Positions 1-8,942 of a DNA stretch of 64,000 bases are shown here, piece after piece. The translations under genes were made by a program, and so were the position numbers. The stretch is taken from contig NZ_CP194041.2 in NCBI RefSeq assembly GCF_050870875.2, positions 3,720,001-3,784,000 on the forward strand, written 5' to 3'. The stretch comes from Agarivorans sp050870875. GTDB lineage: Bacteria > Pseudomonadota > Gammaproteobacteria > Enterobacterales > Celerinatantimonadaceae. Position 1 is the stretch's first letter; each line of letters opens with the position of its first letter. The notes under the pieces were generated by a model. That model was not told the DNA's origin. It ran no database searches and was given only the letters and a program-made list of their open reading frames with translations.

Positions 1-318
1 ATGACCAATCTACTGACCAAAAACTTACCCATTACGGCAGTGGCAGCCTATAACGATTATATGGCAGCAGGGGCACTATCAATCATTGAGGAAAATGGCA
101 TCAAGGCCCCTGAAGAGATGTCATTAATTGGTTTCGATGATGGCCTGATTGCGAAGTACTTACATCCCAAATTAACCACGATCCGCTATCCGATCCAAAT
201 GATGGCAGAAAAAGCGGCTAATTTAGCTTTAAAACTGGCAAACAAAGAGCCATGTTATAATGACATACAGATTTTTGTGCCCACTTTAGTACAGCGTTTA
301 TCGGTCGCAAATAAATAA
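1..318 (+). CDS. LacI/GalR-family transcriptional regulator, C-terminal fragment (cut by window start)
   Basis: This is the last ~105 residues of a protein that begins before the window. It matches the effector-binding half of LacI/GalR repressors, a periplasmic-binding-protein fold. Visible family signatures are the stretch around NDYMAAGA, where the family has a D-x-x-A-x-G segment, the IGFDD motif, and the late segment with LTTIRYP followed by MAEKAANLAL. The DNA-binding helix-turn-helix would lie upstream and is not visible, so ligand and targets cannot be named. The ATG at base 1 is probably internal, because a full LacI protein is about 330-340 residues. Confidence 0.8.
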   Translation: MTNLLTKNLPITAVAAYNDYMAAGALSIIEENGIKAPEEMSLIGFDDGLIAKYLHPKLTTIRYPIQMMAEKAANLALKLANKEPCYNDIQIFVPTLVQRLSVANK

Positions 319-483
319 TTCACTGGTACGAATCGTACTTGTAATACGGCCCGCACTAGCCACGCAAGCGATTCGACCCGAGCGAGCACAACAAGCCACG
401 GATCCATCACCCACGATCAGTGAATGCCAAGCCGCATCATCAAAAAACTAACGAAGGGTGTAATAAAAAGTTAAATACACCTT

Positions 484-966
484 TTAATCGCGAAAGTTAT
501 TAAACTGAAAGGGCTGTTCAAAATCAGCAGCGCGCATCAAGCTCATCACCGCTTGAAGATCGTCGCGTTTCTTACCCGTTACTCGAACTTGGTCACCTTG
601 AATAGAGGCCTGCACTTTCAATTTTGCATCTTTAATTTGCTTGACGACCTTTTTAGCAATAGCTTGATCGATACCATTTTTAAAATTAACCATCTGCGAA
701 TAAGTCTTGCCAGTATGAACAATATCCGCAAGATCGATAGCCTTGGTATCAACCGAGCGTTTCACTAAAGTTCCCCGCAATATATCAAGCATTTGATTAA
801 GCTGAAATTCAGCTTCGGCGGTCATTTTGACGCTGTCGTCTTTATATTCAAAGCTGGCTTCCACCCCGCGAAAATCAAAACGGATCTCTAATTCACGAGC
901 GGCATTCTCACACGCATTACGAACTTCTGCGCTTTCTATTTCTGAAACGATGTCAAAAGAAGGCAT
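484..966 (-). CDS. yajQ: YajQ-family nucleotide-binding protein (UPF0234)
   Basis: The 160-residue protein begins MPSFDIVSEIE and matches the YajQ family throughout (E. coli YajQ is 163 residues). Recognisable stretches are RFDFRGVEASFEYKDD near the N-terminus and the conserved C-terminal VRVTGKKRDDLQAVM. The family has two ferredoxin-like folds; some members bind c-di-GMP or other nucleotides and act with transcription factors, but the role here is inferred only. The start at 966 is chosen because GGAGAG lies just upstream and because family members start at MPSFD; an in-frame upstream extension lacks family similarity. It is divergent from the VanZ-like gene. Confidence 0.93.
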   Translation of the reverse strand: MPSFDIVSEIESAEVRNACENAARELEIRFDFRGVEASFEYKDDSVKMTAEAEFQLNQMLDILRGTLVKRSVDTKAIDLADIVHTGKTYSQMVNFKNGIDQAIAKKVVKQIKDAKLKVQASIQGDQVRVTGKKRDDLQAVMSLMRAADFEQPFQFNNFRD

Positions 967-1004
967 GTTTTCTCTCCCTTTAGATCTGGCCTTATGCGAA
1001 AATA

Positions 1005-1406
1005 TTGCATTATATCCCTTTGTCAGCAAAAGAGTATGGTGTGGTGGCGAACCAACGCAGATTAATCTTCCGTAGCCTATTTTTCATTAGTCTAATTACA
1101 GTATTTGTATTAGCGCTACGCCCCATGGCACTGCAAGGCCCATTACAAAACACCGATAAAATTTTACACTACGGCTGCTTCTTCTATTTGGCTTGGTTAG
1201 CTCAATTAGCCCTATTTTCAAATAAAATAAACCTACTCTGCTTGCTAGCATTTGGTGCGCTGATCGAGTTATGCCAAAGTTTTACCAGCTATCGCCAAGC
1301 ATCGGTGGCAGATCTACTGGCCGATTTGCTGGGCATTGGTAGTTATCTATGGTTGAGTCGTTGGGCATTATTGAAAAAGGTGAATCGATGTATCACTGCG
1401 CAATAA
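1005..1406 (+). CDS. VanZ-like small membrane protein
   Basis: About 120-133 residues with three or four hydrophobic segments: RSLFFISLITVFVLALRP, a middle FYLAWLAQLALF, and LLCLLAFGALIEL. It carries the VanZ-family pattern: an early R-P after the first helix, D-K-(I/L)-x-H-(Y/F), then (I/L)E-x-x-Q-x-F followed by R-x-A-S-x-x-D-x-x-A-(D/N). VanZ-like proteins are membrane proteins of poorly known function, so no specific role is claimed. The first in-frame ATG (1005) may not be the start. GTG at 1041, preceded by AAAAGAG, is equally plausible. The 3' end overlaps panE by 19 bases, suggesting coupled expression. Confidence 0.75.
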   Translation: MHYIPLSAKEYGVVANQRRLIFRSLFFISLITVFVLALRPMALQGPLQNTDKILHYGCFFYLAWLAQLALFSNKINLLCLLAFGALIELCQSFTSYRQASVADLLADLLGIGSYLWLSRWALLKKVNRCITAQ

Positions 1407-2287
1407 TCGGCGCTGGTGCCATTGGGGGCTGGTTGGCCGGACATATAGGGCTGCAAAATTCGGTCTGTTTTGTCGATAGTCGACAAACAGTTCCCAGCCA
1501 GTTAGCGCTGAGCGTCACCAGTTTAATCAAAGGTACAATCCAGCTGGATGTACCGGTACTCACTCAAATACCCGGCTGTCATTGGCTTATTATCTGCGTG
1601 AAAGCCCATCAAGTGCGCCCAGCCATCCAACACCTCAAGTTCCCCAAAGATTGCCAAGTATTACTAATGGTGAATGGTTTAGGCGCCCACACGCCACTAT
1701 TAAGCCGCGTTGACACGGGTCATCTTTGTTTGGCCAGTAATACCCATGGCGTTTTGCTACAACAAAAAACAGCCGGGCAATTAAGCGTGAAACATACCGG
1801 TTTAGGTAGAATAGACATCGGCTCGGTGATCCGCAGTCAGGCTGCACCTGAGCATTTCAACTCGATTCAAAACGCCATCGCCCCTTTACTGTGGCAAGAC
1901 AATATCTATCAAGCCTTGTGGTTAAAATTGGCAGTAAACTGCTGCATCAACCCGCTCACAGCCATCCACAATTGCACCAATGGCGAGCTCCTACAAACGC
2001 GCTACCGCCAACAAATCGGCGCGTTGAACCAAGAACTTAGCCAAGTGGCCCAAGCCGAGGGGATAAACTTATCTTCGCAAACCTTAACTGACACGGTATT
2101 GATGGTGGCTAGCAATACCGCCCACAACTATTCCTCAATGCAGCAAGACATAAAACATCACCGACCCAGCGAAATCGACTACATTAATGGTTATGTAGTT
2201 CGCTTAGCCGAAATCCACCAGCTGCCTTGTCAGCACCATAAAGCATTGTTGGAACAAATTAAATTATTGGAGAGTCACCATGGATAA
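1388..2287 (+). CDS. panE: 2-dehydropantoate 2-reductase
   Basis: A 299-residue NADPH-dependent ketopantoate reductase, the pantothenate (coenzyme A) pathway step from ketopantoate to pantoate in the cytoplasm. The N-terminal Rossmann motif is AIIGAGAIGGWLAGHIG, followed by the conserved ICVKAHQV around the catalytic-site lysine and the NGLG segment. The C-terminal domain shows KLAVNCCINPLTAIHNCTNG, the family's conserved K-x-x-x-N-x-x-x-N-P-(L/I)-(T/A)-A. The start at 1388 has AAGGTG 7 bases upstream. It overlaps the VanZ-like gene at the 5' end and yajL by 8 bases at the 3' end, so panE-yajL are probably translated together. Confidence 0.93.
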   Translation: MYHCAIIGAGAIGGWLAGHIGLQNSVCFVDSRQTVPSQLALSVTSLIKGTIQLDVPVLTQIPGCHWLIICVKAHQVRPAIQHLKFPKDCQVLLMVNGLGAHTPLLSRVDTGHLCLASNTHGVLLQQKTAGQLSVKHTGLGRIDIGSVIRSQAAPEHFNSIQNAIAPLLWQDNIYQALWLKLAVNCCINPLTAIHNCTNGELLQTRYRQQIGALNQELSQVAQAEGINLSSQTLTDTVLMVASNTAHNYSSMQQDIKHHRPSEIDYINGYVVRLAEIHQLPCQHHKALLEQIKLLESHHG

Positions 2288-2843
2288 AGTGATGGTAGCA
2301 CTTGCTTCTGGCAGTGAAGAAATAGAAGCGGTGACCATAATCGACGTATTACGACGCGCTGAAATAGAGGTCGATGTAGTCAGCGTCGATGCCGATGAAC
2401 AACTACAAATCACAGCGTCTCGGGGTGTGAAGCTGGTCGCAGACAAGTTGCTCTCGCAGATTTCCGCTAACGACTATTGTATGTTTGTACTACCGGGAGG
2501 GGTCCCCGGAAGCGAACGTTTTCGAGATAGTGAAGGCTTAATCACCATGCTGCAACAACGCCATGCTCAGCAGTGGTTAGCGGCTATTTGTGCAGCCCCC
2601 GCTATCGTACTGGCACACCATCAGCTGCTGGGTCGAGCTCAGGTAACGGGTCATCCGGTTTTTCAACAAAGACTGCCCAAAACGCAACGAACCAAGCAAC
2701 GAGTGGTGGTGGATCACCCCCATAAACTCATTACTAGTCAAGGACCGGGAACAGCCATCGAATTTAGCCTGGCGCTAGTGGCACAAATTAAAGGGCAAGC
2801 ACTCGCTAACTCGATTGCAATACCGATGATCATGGCCAAATAG
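2280..2843 (+). CDS. yajL: DJ-1 superfamily protein YajL (protein/nucleotide repair-type)
   Basis: A 187-residue DJ-1/PfpI-family protein (E. coli YajL is 196). Family hallmarks are the N-terminal GSEEIEAVTIIDVLRRA with the conserved glutamate, FVLPGGVPGS, and the nucleophile-elbow cysteine in AAICAAPA, followed by H-P and the late TSQGPGTAIEFSL. YajL acts as an oxidative-stress chaperone and is reported to have deglycase activity; the latter is debated. It overlaps the end of panE by 8 bases. In enterobacteria yajL also sits near panE, which supports the name. Confidence 0.92.
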   Translation: MDKVMVALASGSEEIEAVTIIDVLRRAEIEVDVVSVDADEQLQITASRGVKLVADKLLSQISANDYCMFVLPGGVPGSERFRDSEGLITMLQQRHAQQWLAAICAAPAIVLAHHQLLGRAQVTGHPVFQQRLPKTQRTKQRVVVDHPHKLITSQGPGTAIEFSLALVAQIKGQALANSIAIPMIMAK

Positions 2844-3221
2844 CCTCAACAATTTTCTTAGTCCAGCCAACAAAAATTTATGCTTCGCCTCGTGATTGCA
2901 AGTAACAATGTCGATGACGAGCCGACATGTTCTAATAGCAACCACTGTAGACTCAATAAATTTTAAATATGCCAATAGTCTCCGGCCACTTGCAAGTGTG
3001 AATGACCCAGATTTTTGGCTAATTCAGCGACAACATCTTGATTCGAAAAGTCTATGAGCGCCAACGCAATCAAACAAAGAACAATAAAGCCTTCTTAGTT
3101 TAACCTCATGTATTTTCAAGCAACAATGATCAAATCAAACTTGGAAAAAAATGAAAAAGAAGATTCTATAAGGGAGTCAAACTTAACGCCATGGGCACTA
3201 AGTTTGACTAACAAGCGAGGA
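2844..3221. other. Intergenic region between yajL and the carbonic anhydrase
   Basis: The genes converge here. Apart from the hairpin at 3175-3209 I see no gene, RNA or repeat. A 66-residue minus-strand reading frame overlapping the end of yajL has no recognisable features. Confidence 0.5.
3175..3209 (-). terminator. Hairpin downstream of the carbonic anhydrase gene
   Basis: An 11-bp perfect inverted repeat (AGTCAAACTTA ... TAAGTTTGACT) with a 13-nt loop, 12 bases past the carbonic anhydrase stop codon. On the minus strand T-rich sequence follows only after about 12 bases, so it is not a textbook intrinsic terminator. It may stabilise the 3' end instead. Confidence 0.45.
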
Positions 3222-3968
3222 TTATTTAATCACAACGCGGGCATTACGCGCCTGTACTGGGCGATTATTAGGGTGATGTAATACTTCAACAAATTGCTCG
3301 ATTTGCTGTTTCGATGCACTCACCGGCTGTTTCATCACTAACCAAACCACACCTTCGCTACAAGGCGGCGTTGTTAACGAGCCATTAAAACGATAGTAAT
3401 CATGATCTTCCGGAAGCAGACTAAGGGCACTCACTTGCTGCTCAAGCTTGAATTTCTCACCCGTTTTATGCGGCAATTGTGCCCACGCTTTGGCAAGCTC
3501 TGGATTTGTTTTACCTTCTTCAAACATCACCGCCACAACCGCTAAATGGCCTTCAGCATCGGCATGTACAAAATGAGCTTCCATTGGGAAAGACTGGCCT
3601 TCAATGGTATTTTCACTCGGAGCATGAAAATGAAATTGCTTCAGCTCAAAACTGTGACCGTCAACACTCAGTTTGCTACCAGCTGCATAATTGACTTGCA
3701 CCGCATGGCCATTGTTCAAAATTTGCTGACCCGCCACTTGATAGTCAAAAGACAAGGGCGCTAATTCGCCTTCGACGCTGTCACTGATATCGATAGGTGA
3801 CTGATTGACACCACTCGCGCAAGTCGCAAAAGCGGGTGACAATTCAGCCCAATGCTCCGGGCCTTGATGTCCGGTATAGCCCCAATGATTACCTTCTTGA
3901 GCAATGACGGTACTAGATATAAGCAGCGCTGAAGCCAATACACTCAGTTTAATCGAAGCCTTATTCAT
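3222..3968 (-). CDS. Periplasmic alpha-type carbonic anhydrase
   Basis: A 248-residue zinc enzyme that interconverts CO2 and bicarbonate. The first ~23 residues form a Sec signal peptide (LSVLASALLISSTVIAQ), so the enzyme acts in the periplasm. Alpha-class motifs are present in order: HWGYTGHQGPEHW, NQSPIDI, the zinc ligands in QFHFHAPSENTI and in EAHFVH, and the substrate-pocket stretch SLTTPPCSEGVVW. Two cysteines (one near CASGVNQSP, one in PPCSEG) are placed for the usual disulfide. The gene is monocistronic and may help with bicarbonate supply or pH; that is inference. Confidence 0.95.
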   Translation of the reverse strand: MNKASIKLSVLASALLISSTVIAQEGNHWGYTGHQGPEHWAELSPAFATCASGVNQSPIDISDSVEGELAPLSFDYQVAGQQILNNGHAVQVNYAAGSKLSVDGHSFELKQFHFHAPSENTIEGQSFPMEAHFVHADAEGHLAVVAVMFEEGKTNPELAKAWAQLPHKTGEKFKLEQQVSALSLLPEDHDYYRFNGSLTTPPCSEGVVWLVMKQPVSASKQQIEQFVEVLHHPNNRPVQARNARVVIK

Positions 3969-4216
3969 TCATTATTTCCTTTTTATTGATTACACGATAT
4001 GTCATAAAATTATGCTGATGACTTTTATACGGCCTGCTAAGCAAAACACCAACCATTAAGTCGAGATAAACTTGTTCAGCTAAGCAAAGTAAAATTTACG
4101 CCCACAAATGCCTCTTCAAAATATCTGGAACAAATCATCAGTTTTAACAACAGCTGCAAGCGCGACGTACCGGTCGGTATCATCTGAGGCAAGTAAGGCA
4201 AGGCAAGCTCAGCTTA

Positions 4217-5200
4217 TCACTGACAAAGCGGTTGTTGCCCCTGTTCGCAGATTTCCAAAGCGGTATAGATGATCGGCGCAAGTGTTTTACCCTGACCAAT
4301 TGAATGGAGTGCATAGATGGCCTGATACCCCATATCAAAGGGCCTTTGGCCGACATTGCCATGGGCGAAACCTTCCGCTAACAACTGCTTTTGCTTCGGT
4401 AATGTATCCCCAAACAGCAAGATCAATTGGCGTGAGTTAAGTCGGTCAAGGTAAGGACTGACCGAGTCAGTATATTTTAAGGGCGTTGCTTGGGCCCCCA
4501 TACCCAAGGTAATCAATACATTTAGCAAGTCTGGAGAATACATATGTAAACGGATCATTTTATCTAAAGTCGTCAGCCCTCTATCGGCATCGTCATCGGC
4601 AAAAATAGGACAGCGGGTATGCTCTTCCCAGAGCGGCGCTTCATCTTGATTATTATTCCCTAACGCGGCATATAGGCCACTGATGCGTTCCTGCATATTG
4701 GTCGCGGCACGGTGACCGGAAAGCACGCAAAATACCCCGCCTTGTGGCCTAAGACGCTGAGCAAGTAGGCCCAGTTGATAGCCAAACTGAAAGTTATCGC
4801 TACCGATATAACTATAACGTAACTGAGGATTTTTCAGCAAAGCGACTTCAGAAAAATCCGAATCAAAGGTAATCACCGGGATATTTTTTTCGGCAGCTAA
4901 CAGCATACTTCGCTTGGTCAACACCCGAGAGTTAATCACCGAAACCGCAATCCCATCAATTCCCGATTCTATTTGCTGACTAATAATCTTATCTTGAAAG
5001 CGAGCATCGGCTTCTTCGGGGCCTAGATAGAGACACTCAACATTTAGCTCTGCCGCTGCTTGCATGCAGCCTTTTTCCACAGCATCAAAAAAGGGAGAAT
5101 CGATACTTTTTGGGATCACTAAATAGCGGAGTTTATGCTGCTGCGCCATCGCCTCAAAGCTCAGAAAAAAAACCGCTAAAATGATCAATAGAGATTTCAT
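4217..5200 (-). CDS. Periplasmic sugar-binding-type (RbsB/TorT-like) protein, copy 1
   Basis: A 327-residue secreted protein with a signal peptide of about 19 residues ending AMAQ. The mature part is a type I periplasmic binding protein (Peripla_BP_4-like): IPKSIDSPFFDAVEKGC at the N-terminus, IDGIAVSVIN, IPVITFDSD, SYIGSDNFQFGYQLG, and FCVLSGHRAATNMQERISG. The ligand is unknown. No permease, ATPase, chemoreceptor or sensor kinase is adjacent, so it may feed a distant sensor, as TorT does for TorS, rather than an ABC importer. It is closely similar to the gene at 5655-6638; the two are a tandem duplication. Four cysteines are conserved between the copies. Confidence 0.8.
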   Translation of the reverse strand: MKSLLIILAVFFLSFEAMAQQHKLRYLVIPKSIDSPFFDAVEKGCMQAAAELNVECLYLGPEEADARFQDKIISQQIESGIDGIAVSVINSRVLTKRSMLLAAEKNIPVITFDSDFSEVALLKNPQLRYSYIGSDNFQFGYQLGLLAQRLRPQGGVFCVLSGHRAATNMQERISGLYAALGNNNQDEAPLWEEHTRCPIFADDDADRGLTTLDKMIRLHMYSPDLLNVLITLGMGAQATPLKYTDSVSPYLDRLNSRQLILLFGDTLPKQKQLLAEGFAHGNVGQRPFDMGYQAIYALHSIGQGKTLAPIIYTALEICEQGQQPLCQ

Positions 5201-5654
5201 GGTGACACCGCGTCTGATTAAGCACTGTTATAAGCTAAGTCAATAAATCAGCCTTGGTAAAGAGAATATCCAGCATTTGAATACCTGATCACGCTTTGTG
5301 AAGGGGAGGCGTAAAATAAGCACTAAATACAATCTATCCGCAGCTAAAAATAACTATTTGAGGTTCAACGAGTCTGTTGATTAACGGAACGCATCGCTCG
5401 GAAATTGAAAAGGGAGAGCCGATGGCTTGGTTTTTTGTATGGTAAAGACAAACAAACAGATAAGAGGTAAGCGCTATGAATATCAACCGTAGTGGATTCT
5501 CGGCTCTTAGTAGAGGGCGTTCAGTATTCTGCGATGCTGATTGTAAACCTTATAATCATTGTTGAGGGCTAAAGCCAAAAGCATTAACCAGTCGACAAAA
5601 CGGTTATTAAGGAATGCTAAAACGCCCGAGGCTCGGCGAAAGCCACGCACTACA
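5201..5654. other. Intergenic region between duplicated binding-protein genes
   Basis: The first ~150 bases (upstream of copy 1) are recognisably similar to 6639-6790 upstream of copy 2. Shared strings include TTGGTAAAGAGAA and a TCACGCTTT block. The duplication therefore included the promoter region. The remainder, to 5654, holds no gene or element that I can recognise. Confidence 0.6.
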
Positions 5655-6638
5655 TCAATGGCAAAGTGGCTGTTGCCCCTGCACACAAACTTCTAAATCA
5701 GTATAAATGATTGGCGCAAGTGTTTTGCCCTGCCTAATGCTATGGAGTGCGTAAATCGCCTGATACCCCATATCATAGGGCCTTTGGCCTACATTTCCAT
5801 GAGCTAAGCCTTCGATTAACAACTGTTTTTGCTTAGGTAAGGTATCGCCAAACAGCAAGATCAATTGTCGTGAGTTAAGTTCCTTGAGGTAGGGGCTAAC
5901 AACGTCGGTGTATTTTAATGTTAATGTTTGAGCGCCGGTACCTAGATTAATTAACACATCTAATAACTCAGGAGCATAGGCATGTAAGCGCAGCATTTTT
6001 TCTAAATTAGAGAGTGCTCTATGTGCATCATCATCAGAGTAAATTGGGCAGCGAGTATGTTCTTCCCAAAGCTCATTCTTATGCTCATCATTGAGTTTTA
6101 AAGCCGCATACACGCCAGCCATGCGCTCTTCCATATTCGCCGCAGCTCGATGTCCAGACAAAATACAAAAGACCCCTCCTTTCGGTTTTAAGCGCTTGGT
6201 TAGTAGGCCTAATTGATAGCCAAACTGAAAGTTATCACTGCCAATGTAGCTATAACGTAATTGAGGATTATCTTGCAGGGCTTGCTCCGAAAAATCCGAA
6301 TCAAAGCTAATGACCGGGATGTTTTTTTGGGCTGCCAACAACATACTACGGTTAACCAACACCCGAGAGTTAATCACCGAAACCGCAATCCCATCAATCC
6401 CGGCGTCTATTTGCTGACGAATGATGGTATCTTGAAAGCGAGCATCCGCTTCTTCGGGCCCGAGATAGAGACACTCAACATTTAACTCGATCGCAGCTTG
6501 CTTGCAGCCTTTTTCCACGGCATCAAAAAAAGGAGAGTCGACACTTTTGGGGATCACCAAATAACGGAGTTTTTGCGCCTGCGCCATAGTCCCAAGACTC
6601 AGAATAAAAACCGTTAAAATAGTCAGTAAAGACTTCAT
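5655..6638 (-). CDS. Periplasmic sugar-binding-type (RbsB/TorT-like) protein, copy 2
   Basis: A 327-residue paralogue of the protein at 4217-5200, identical in length and aligned without gaps over most of it. It has a signal peptide ending near TMAQAQ, then the same type I binding-protein landmarks (IPKSVDSPFFDAVEKGC, IPVISFDSDF, SYIGSDNFQFGYQLG, FCILSGHRAAANMEERMAG). Most differences lie in the middle (the segment after YAAL, near LNDEHKNELWEEH) and in the hinge-distal helix region, which could alter ligand choice. Ligand and signalling partner are unknown. I see no evidence of decay in either copy. Confidence 0.8.
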   Translation of the reverse strand: MKSLLTILTVFILSLGTMAQAQKLRYLVIPKSVDSPFFDAVEKGCKQAAIELNVECLYLGPEEADARFQDTIIRQQIDAGIDGIAVSVINSRVLVNRSMLLAAQKNIPVISFDSDFSEQALQDNPQLRYSYIGSDNFQFGYQLGLLTKRLKPKGGVFCILSGHRAAANMEERMAGVYAALKLNDEHKNELWEEHTRCPIYSDDDAHRALSNLEKMLRLHAYAPELLDVLINLGTGAQTLTLKYTDVVSPYLKELNSRQLILLFGDTLPKQKQLLIEGLAHGNVGQRPYDMGYQAIYALHSIRQGKTLAPIIYTDLEVCVQGQQPLCH

Positions 6639-6851
6639 GCTGATACCGCGTCTAGTGATAATCCTTTAATAAGCTAAGACAACAAATCGATCTTGGTAAA
6701 GAGAACATCTAGCATTTGGACACTCGGTCACGCTTTATTGAAAAAGAAAGTACCCAGTAAGCGCTGAATTTTTCCTATCGGTAAATGTAAAACAAGCATG
6801 CCTAGACAACACCGCTAAGTCTCAAGTTAAAAGCGAGGCGCTATGATTTGC

Positions 6852-7307
6852 TCACTCTTGCTCCGTATAGAGCTTGGCAAACTGCCGATAACGCGCCAAA
6901 TTTACTCCTCGATCAGAGTAACCGACTCGAGACTGCGAACGAAAATGAACTTGCTGTTGTCGCGGGTCAAAGTACAGCTCAACATCGTCGCGAAAGCGCA
7001 GCTTAGCGGTAATAAACACCGTGTGAACATAAACTTCATTACGGAGCATCACTTGGTTGTTCCCCATTTTCGCCAACGCGCCTAAAGCAGCCAATTGAGT
7101 TTGTTTTAAATCCCCTTTAAAGGGTAACGCCGCAACTTTTTTACTCTCGTTTTGAGCTTCTGTTGACACGCCATTAGGCGTGCTCGCCAGCGCAGCTAAA
7201 TGACCATCCTTGAGGCCGAGGTTGCTTGGCATTTTGAGGTTTTGATAACTCATCCCCCCAAGCAATACCAGTAGTACCAAAACCGTCCCAAGCAACACCA
7301 TCTTCAT
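6852..7307 (-). CDS. DUF1499-family membrane-anchored protein
   Basis: A 151-residue protein with one N-terminal hydrophobic segment (VLLGTVLVLLVLLGG), probably a membrane anchor or uncleaved signal. The DUF1499 pattern follows: PSNLGLKDGHLAAL, STPNGVST, DDVELYFDPRQQQVHFRSQSRVGYSDRGVN and ARYRQFAKLY. Function is unknown for the family. It sits alone, downstream of lysS and separated from it by a strong terminator. Confidence 0.85.
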   Translation of the reverse strand: MKMVLLGTVLVLLVLLGGMSYQNLKMPSNLGLKDGHLAALASTPNGVSTEAQNESKKVAALPFKGDLKQTQLAALGALAKMGNNQVMLRNEVYVHTVFITAKLRFRDDVELYFDPRQQQVHFRSQSRVGYSDRGVNLARYRQFAKLYTEQE

Positions 7308-7363
7308 TATCTCGCCTATTCACCACTCAAACCTGTATTCACGACTATAGCTCACTGTAAAGC

Positions 7364-7400
7364 AAAAAAAAGCCAAGCACTTCGCTAAAAGTGCTTGGCT
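7364..7400 (-). terminator. Intrinsic terminator of the prfB-lysS operon
   Basis: A 12-bp perfect stem (AGCCAAGCACTT paired with AAGTGCTTGGCT) with a 6-nt loop is followed on the minus strand by eight T residues. It lies 20 bases beyond the lysS stop codon, a textbook rho-independent terminator. Confidence 0.93.
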
Positions 7401-7420
7401 TGTTCAGTCTTTTTAAATAG

Positions 7421-8926
7421 TTAAGCTTGCGGGCGCATCGCTGGGAATAAGATAACATCACGAATAGTATGGCTGTTGGTGAACAACATCACCAAGCGAT
7501 CAATGCCAATCCCCTGCCCAGCAGTCGGTGCTAAACCATGTTCTAGCGCAGTAATATAATCTGCATCGTAAAACATCGCTTCATCATCACCGGCATCTTT
7601 TTGTGAAACCTGGTCTTTGAAGCGTTGATCTTGATCTTGTGCGTCATTTAACTCAGAGAAACCGTTGGCAATTTCACGCCCACCCACAAAGAATTCAAAA
7701 CGATCGGTAATCATCGGATCGTTATCATTACGACGAGCTAAAGGAGACACCTCCGCTGGATATTCGGTAATGAAAGTCGGTTGAATCAAACGGTGCTCAA
7801 CGGTCTCTTCAAAGATTTCGGTAATCACTTTACCAAGACCCCAATTGGCTTGCACTTCAATACCAAGTTGCTTCGCCACTGCGCTGGCAGCCTCGAGACT
7901 TTGCAACTGTTCAACACCCAGTTCAGGGTTGAAATCCAGAATCGATTGCTTCATTGGAATACGCTGATAGGTACTCCCAAAATCAAATTCTTCGTCACCA
8001 TAACGCACTACGCTTGAACCCAATACTTCTTGGGTAATGCTGCGCAACATCGATTCGGTGAGATCCATTAAATCTTCGAAGGTTGCATAAGCCATATAGA
8101 ATTCCATCATGGTGAATTCTGGATTATGGCGAGGTGATAAACCTTCGTTACGGAAGTTACGGTTAATCTCAAACACTCGCTCAAAGCCACCCACCACTAA
8201 ACGCTTCAAATATAGCTCTGGCGCAATCCGCAGGAACATCTCTTGGTCGAGGGAGTTATGGTGAGTCACAAATGGACGCGCAGTCGCGCCACCAGGAATC
8301 ACTTGCATCATCGGTGTTTCCACTTCCATAAACTGATGTTTAATCATGAATTGACGGATGGCTGAGATAATTTTAGAGCGGATCATGAAGGTCGTACGTG
8401 AATCTTCATTCATGATCAAATCAACATAACGTTGGCGATAACGTTGCTCTTGGTCGGTTAAACCGTGGAACTTCTCAGGCAAGGGACGTAGGGCTTTGGT
8501 CAATAAAGCGTAGTCATCCATATTCACATAGAGATCGCCCTTACCCGACTTGTGTAGCGCTCCTTTAACACCAATAATGTCACCGATGTCTAAGCCACCG
8601 ATTTCTTTAAGCGCTTGTTGTACCGGCTTTGGCGCATAAGCTTGAATACGACCAGAAACATCTTGTAACACCAAAAATGGACCACGTTTCGCCATAATAC
8701 GACCTGCAATGCTCACCACATTACCGGCTTGTTCAAGCTCATCTTTAGACAGTTCACCAAAACTTTGCAGTAAACTGTCTGCTAAATGCTCACGTTTGAA
8801 ATGATTTGGATGGCCATTGGCTGCACAGTTTTCGCGGATCTTGTCTAACTTAGCGCGACGCTCTGCAATTAGTTTATTTTCTTCTTGTGTTACTTGTTCC
8901 AGACTTTGTTCTGTTTGTTCCGACAT
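7421..8926 (-). CDS. lysS: Lysine--tRNA ligase (class II)
   Basis: A 501-residue cytoplasmic enzyme charging tRNA-Lys (E. coli LysS is 505). The N-terminal OB-fold anticodon-binding domain (VVSIAGRIMAKRGPFLVLQD) precedes the class II core, with motif 2 around FRNEGLSPRHNPEFTMMEFY and motif 3 in GIGIDRLVMLF. The start is placed at MSEQTEQ (8926), 16 bases after the prfB stop, because AAGG lies at good spacing upstream. An in-frame extension to 8971 would overlap prfB. The prfB-lysS order is the usual gammaproteobacterial operon. Confidence 0.97.
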   Translation of the reverse strand: MSEQTEQSLEQVTQEENKLIAERRAKLDKIRENCAANGHPNHFKREHLADSLLQSFGELSKDELEQAGNVVSIAGRIMAKRGPFLVLQDVSGRIQAYAPKPVQQALKEIGGLDIGDIIGVKGALHKSGKGDLYVNMDDYALLTKALRPLPEKFHGLTDQEQRYRQRYVDLIMNEDSRTTFMIRSKIISAIRQFMIKHQFMEVETPMMQVIPGGATARPFVTHHNSLDQEMFLRIAPELYLKRLVVGGFERVFEINRNFRNEGLSPRHNPEFTMMEFYMAYATFEDLMDLTESMLRSITQEVLGSSVVRYGDEEFDFGSTYQRIPMKQSILDFNPELGVEQLQSLEAASAVAKQLGIEVQANWGLGKVITEIFEETVEHRLIQPTFITEYPAEVSPLARRNDNDPMITDRFEFFVGGREIANGFSELNDAQDQDQRFKDQVSQKDAGDDEAMFYDADYITALEHGLAPTAGQGIGIDRLVMLFTNSHTIRDVILFPAMRPQA

Positions 8927-8942
8927 GTGAAAACCTTGCTCG

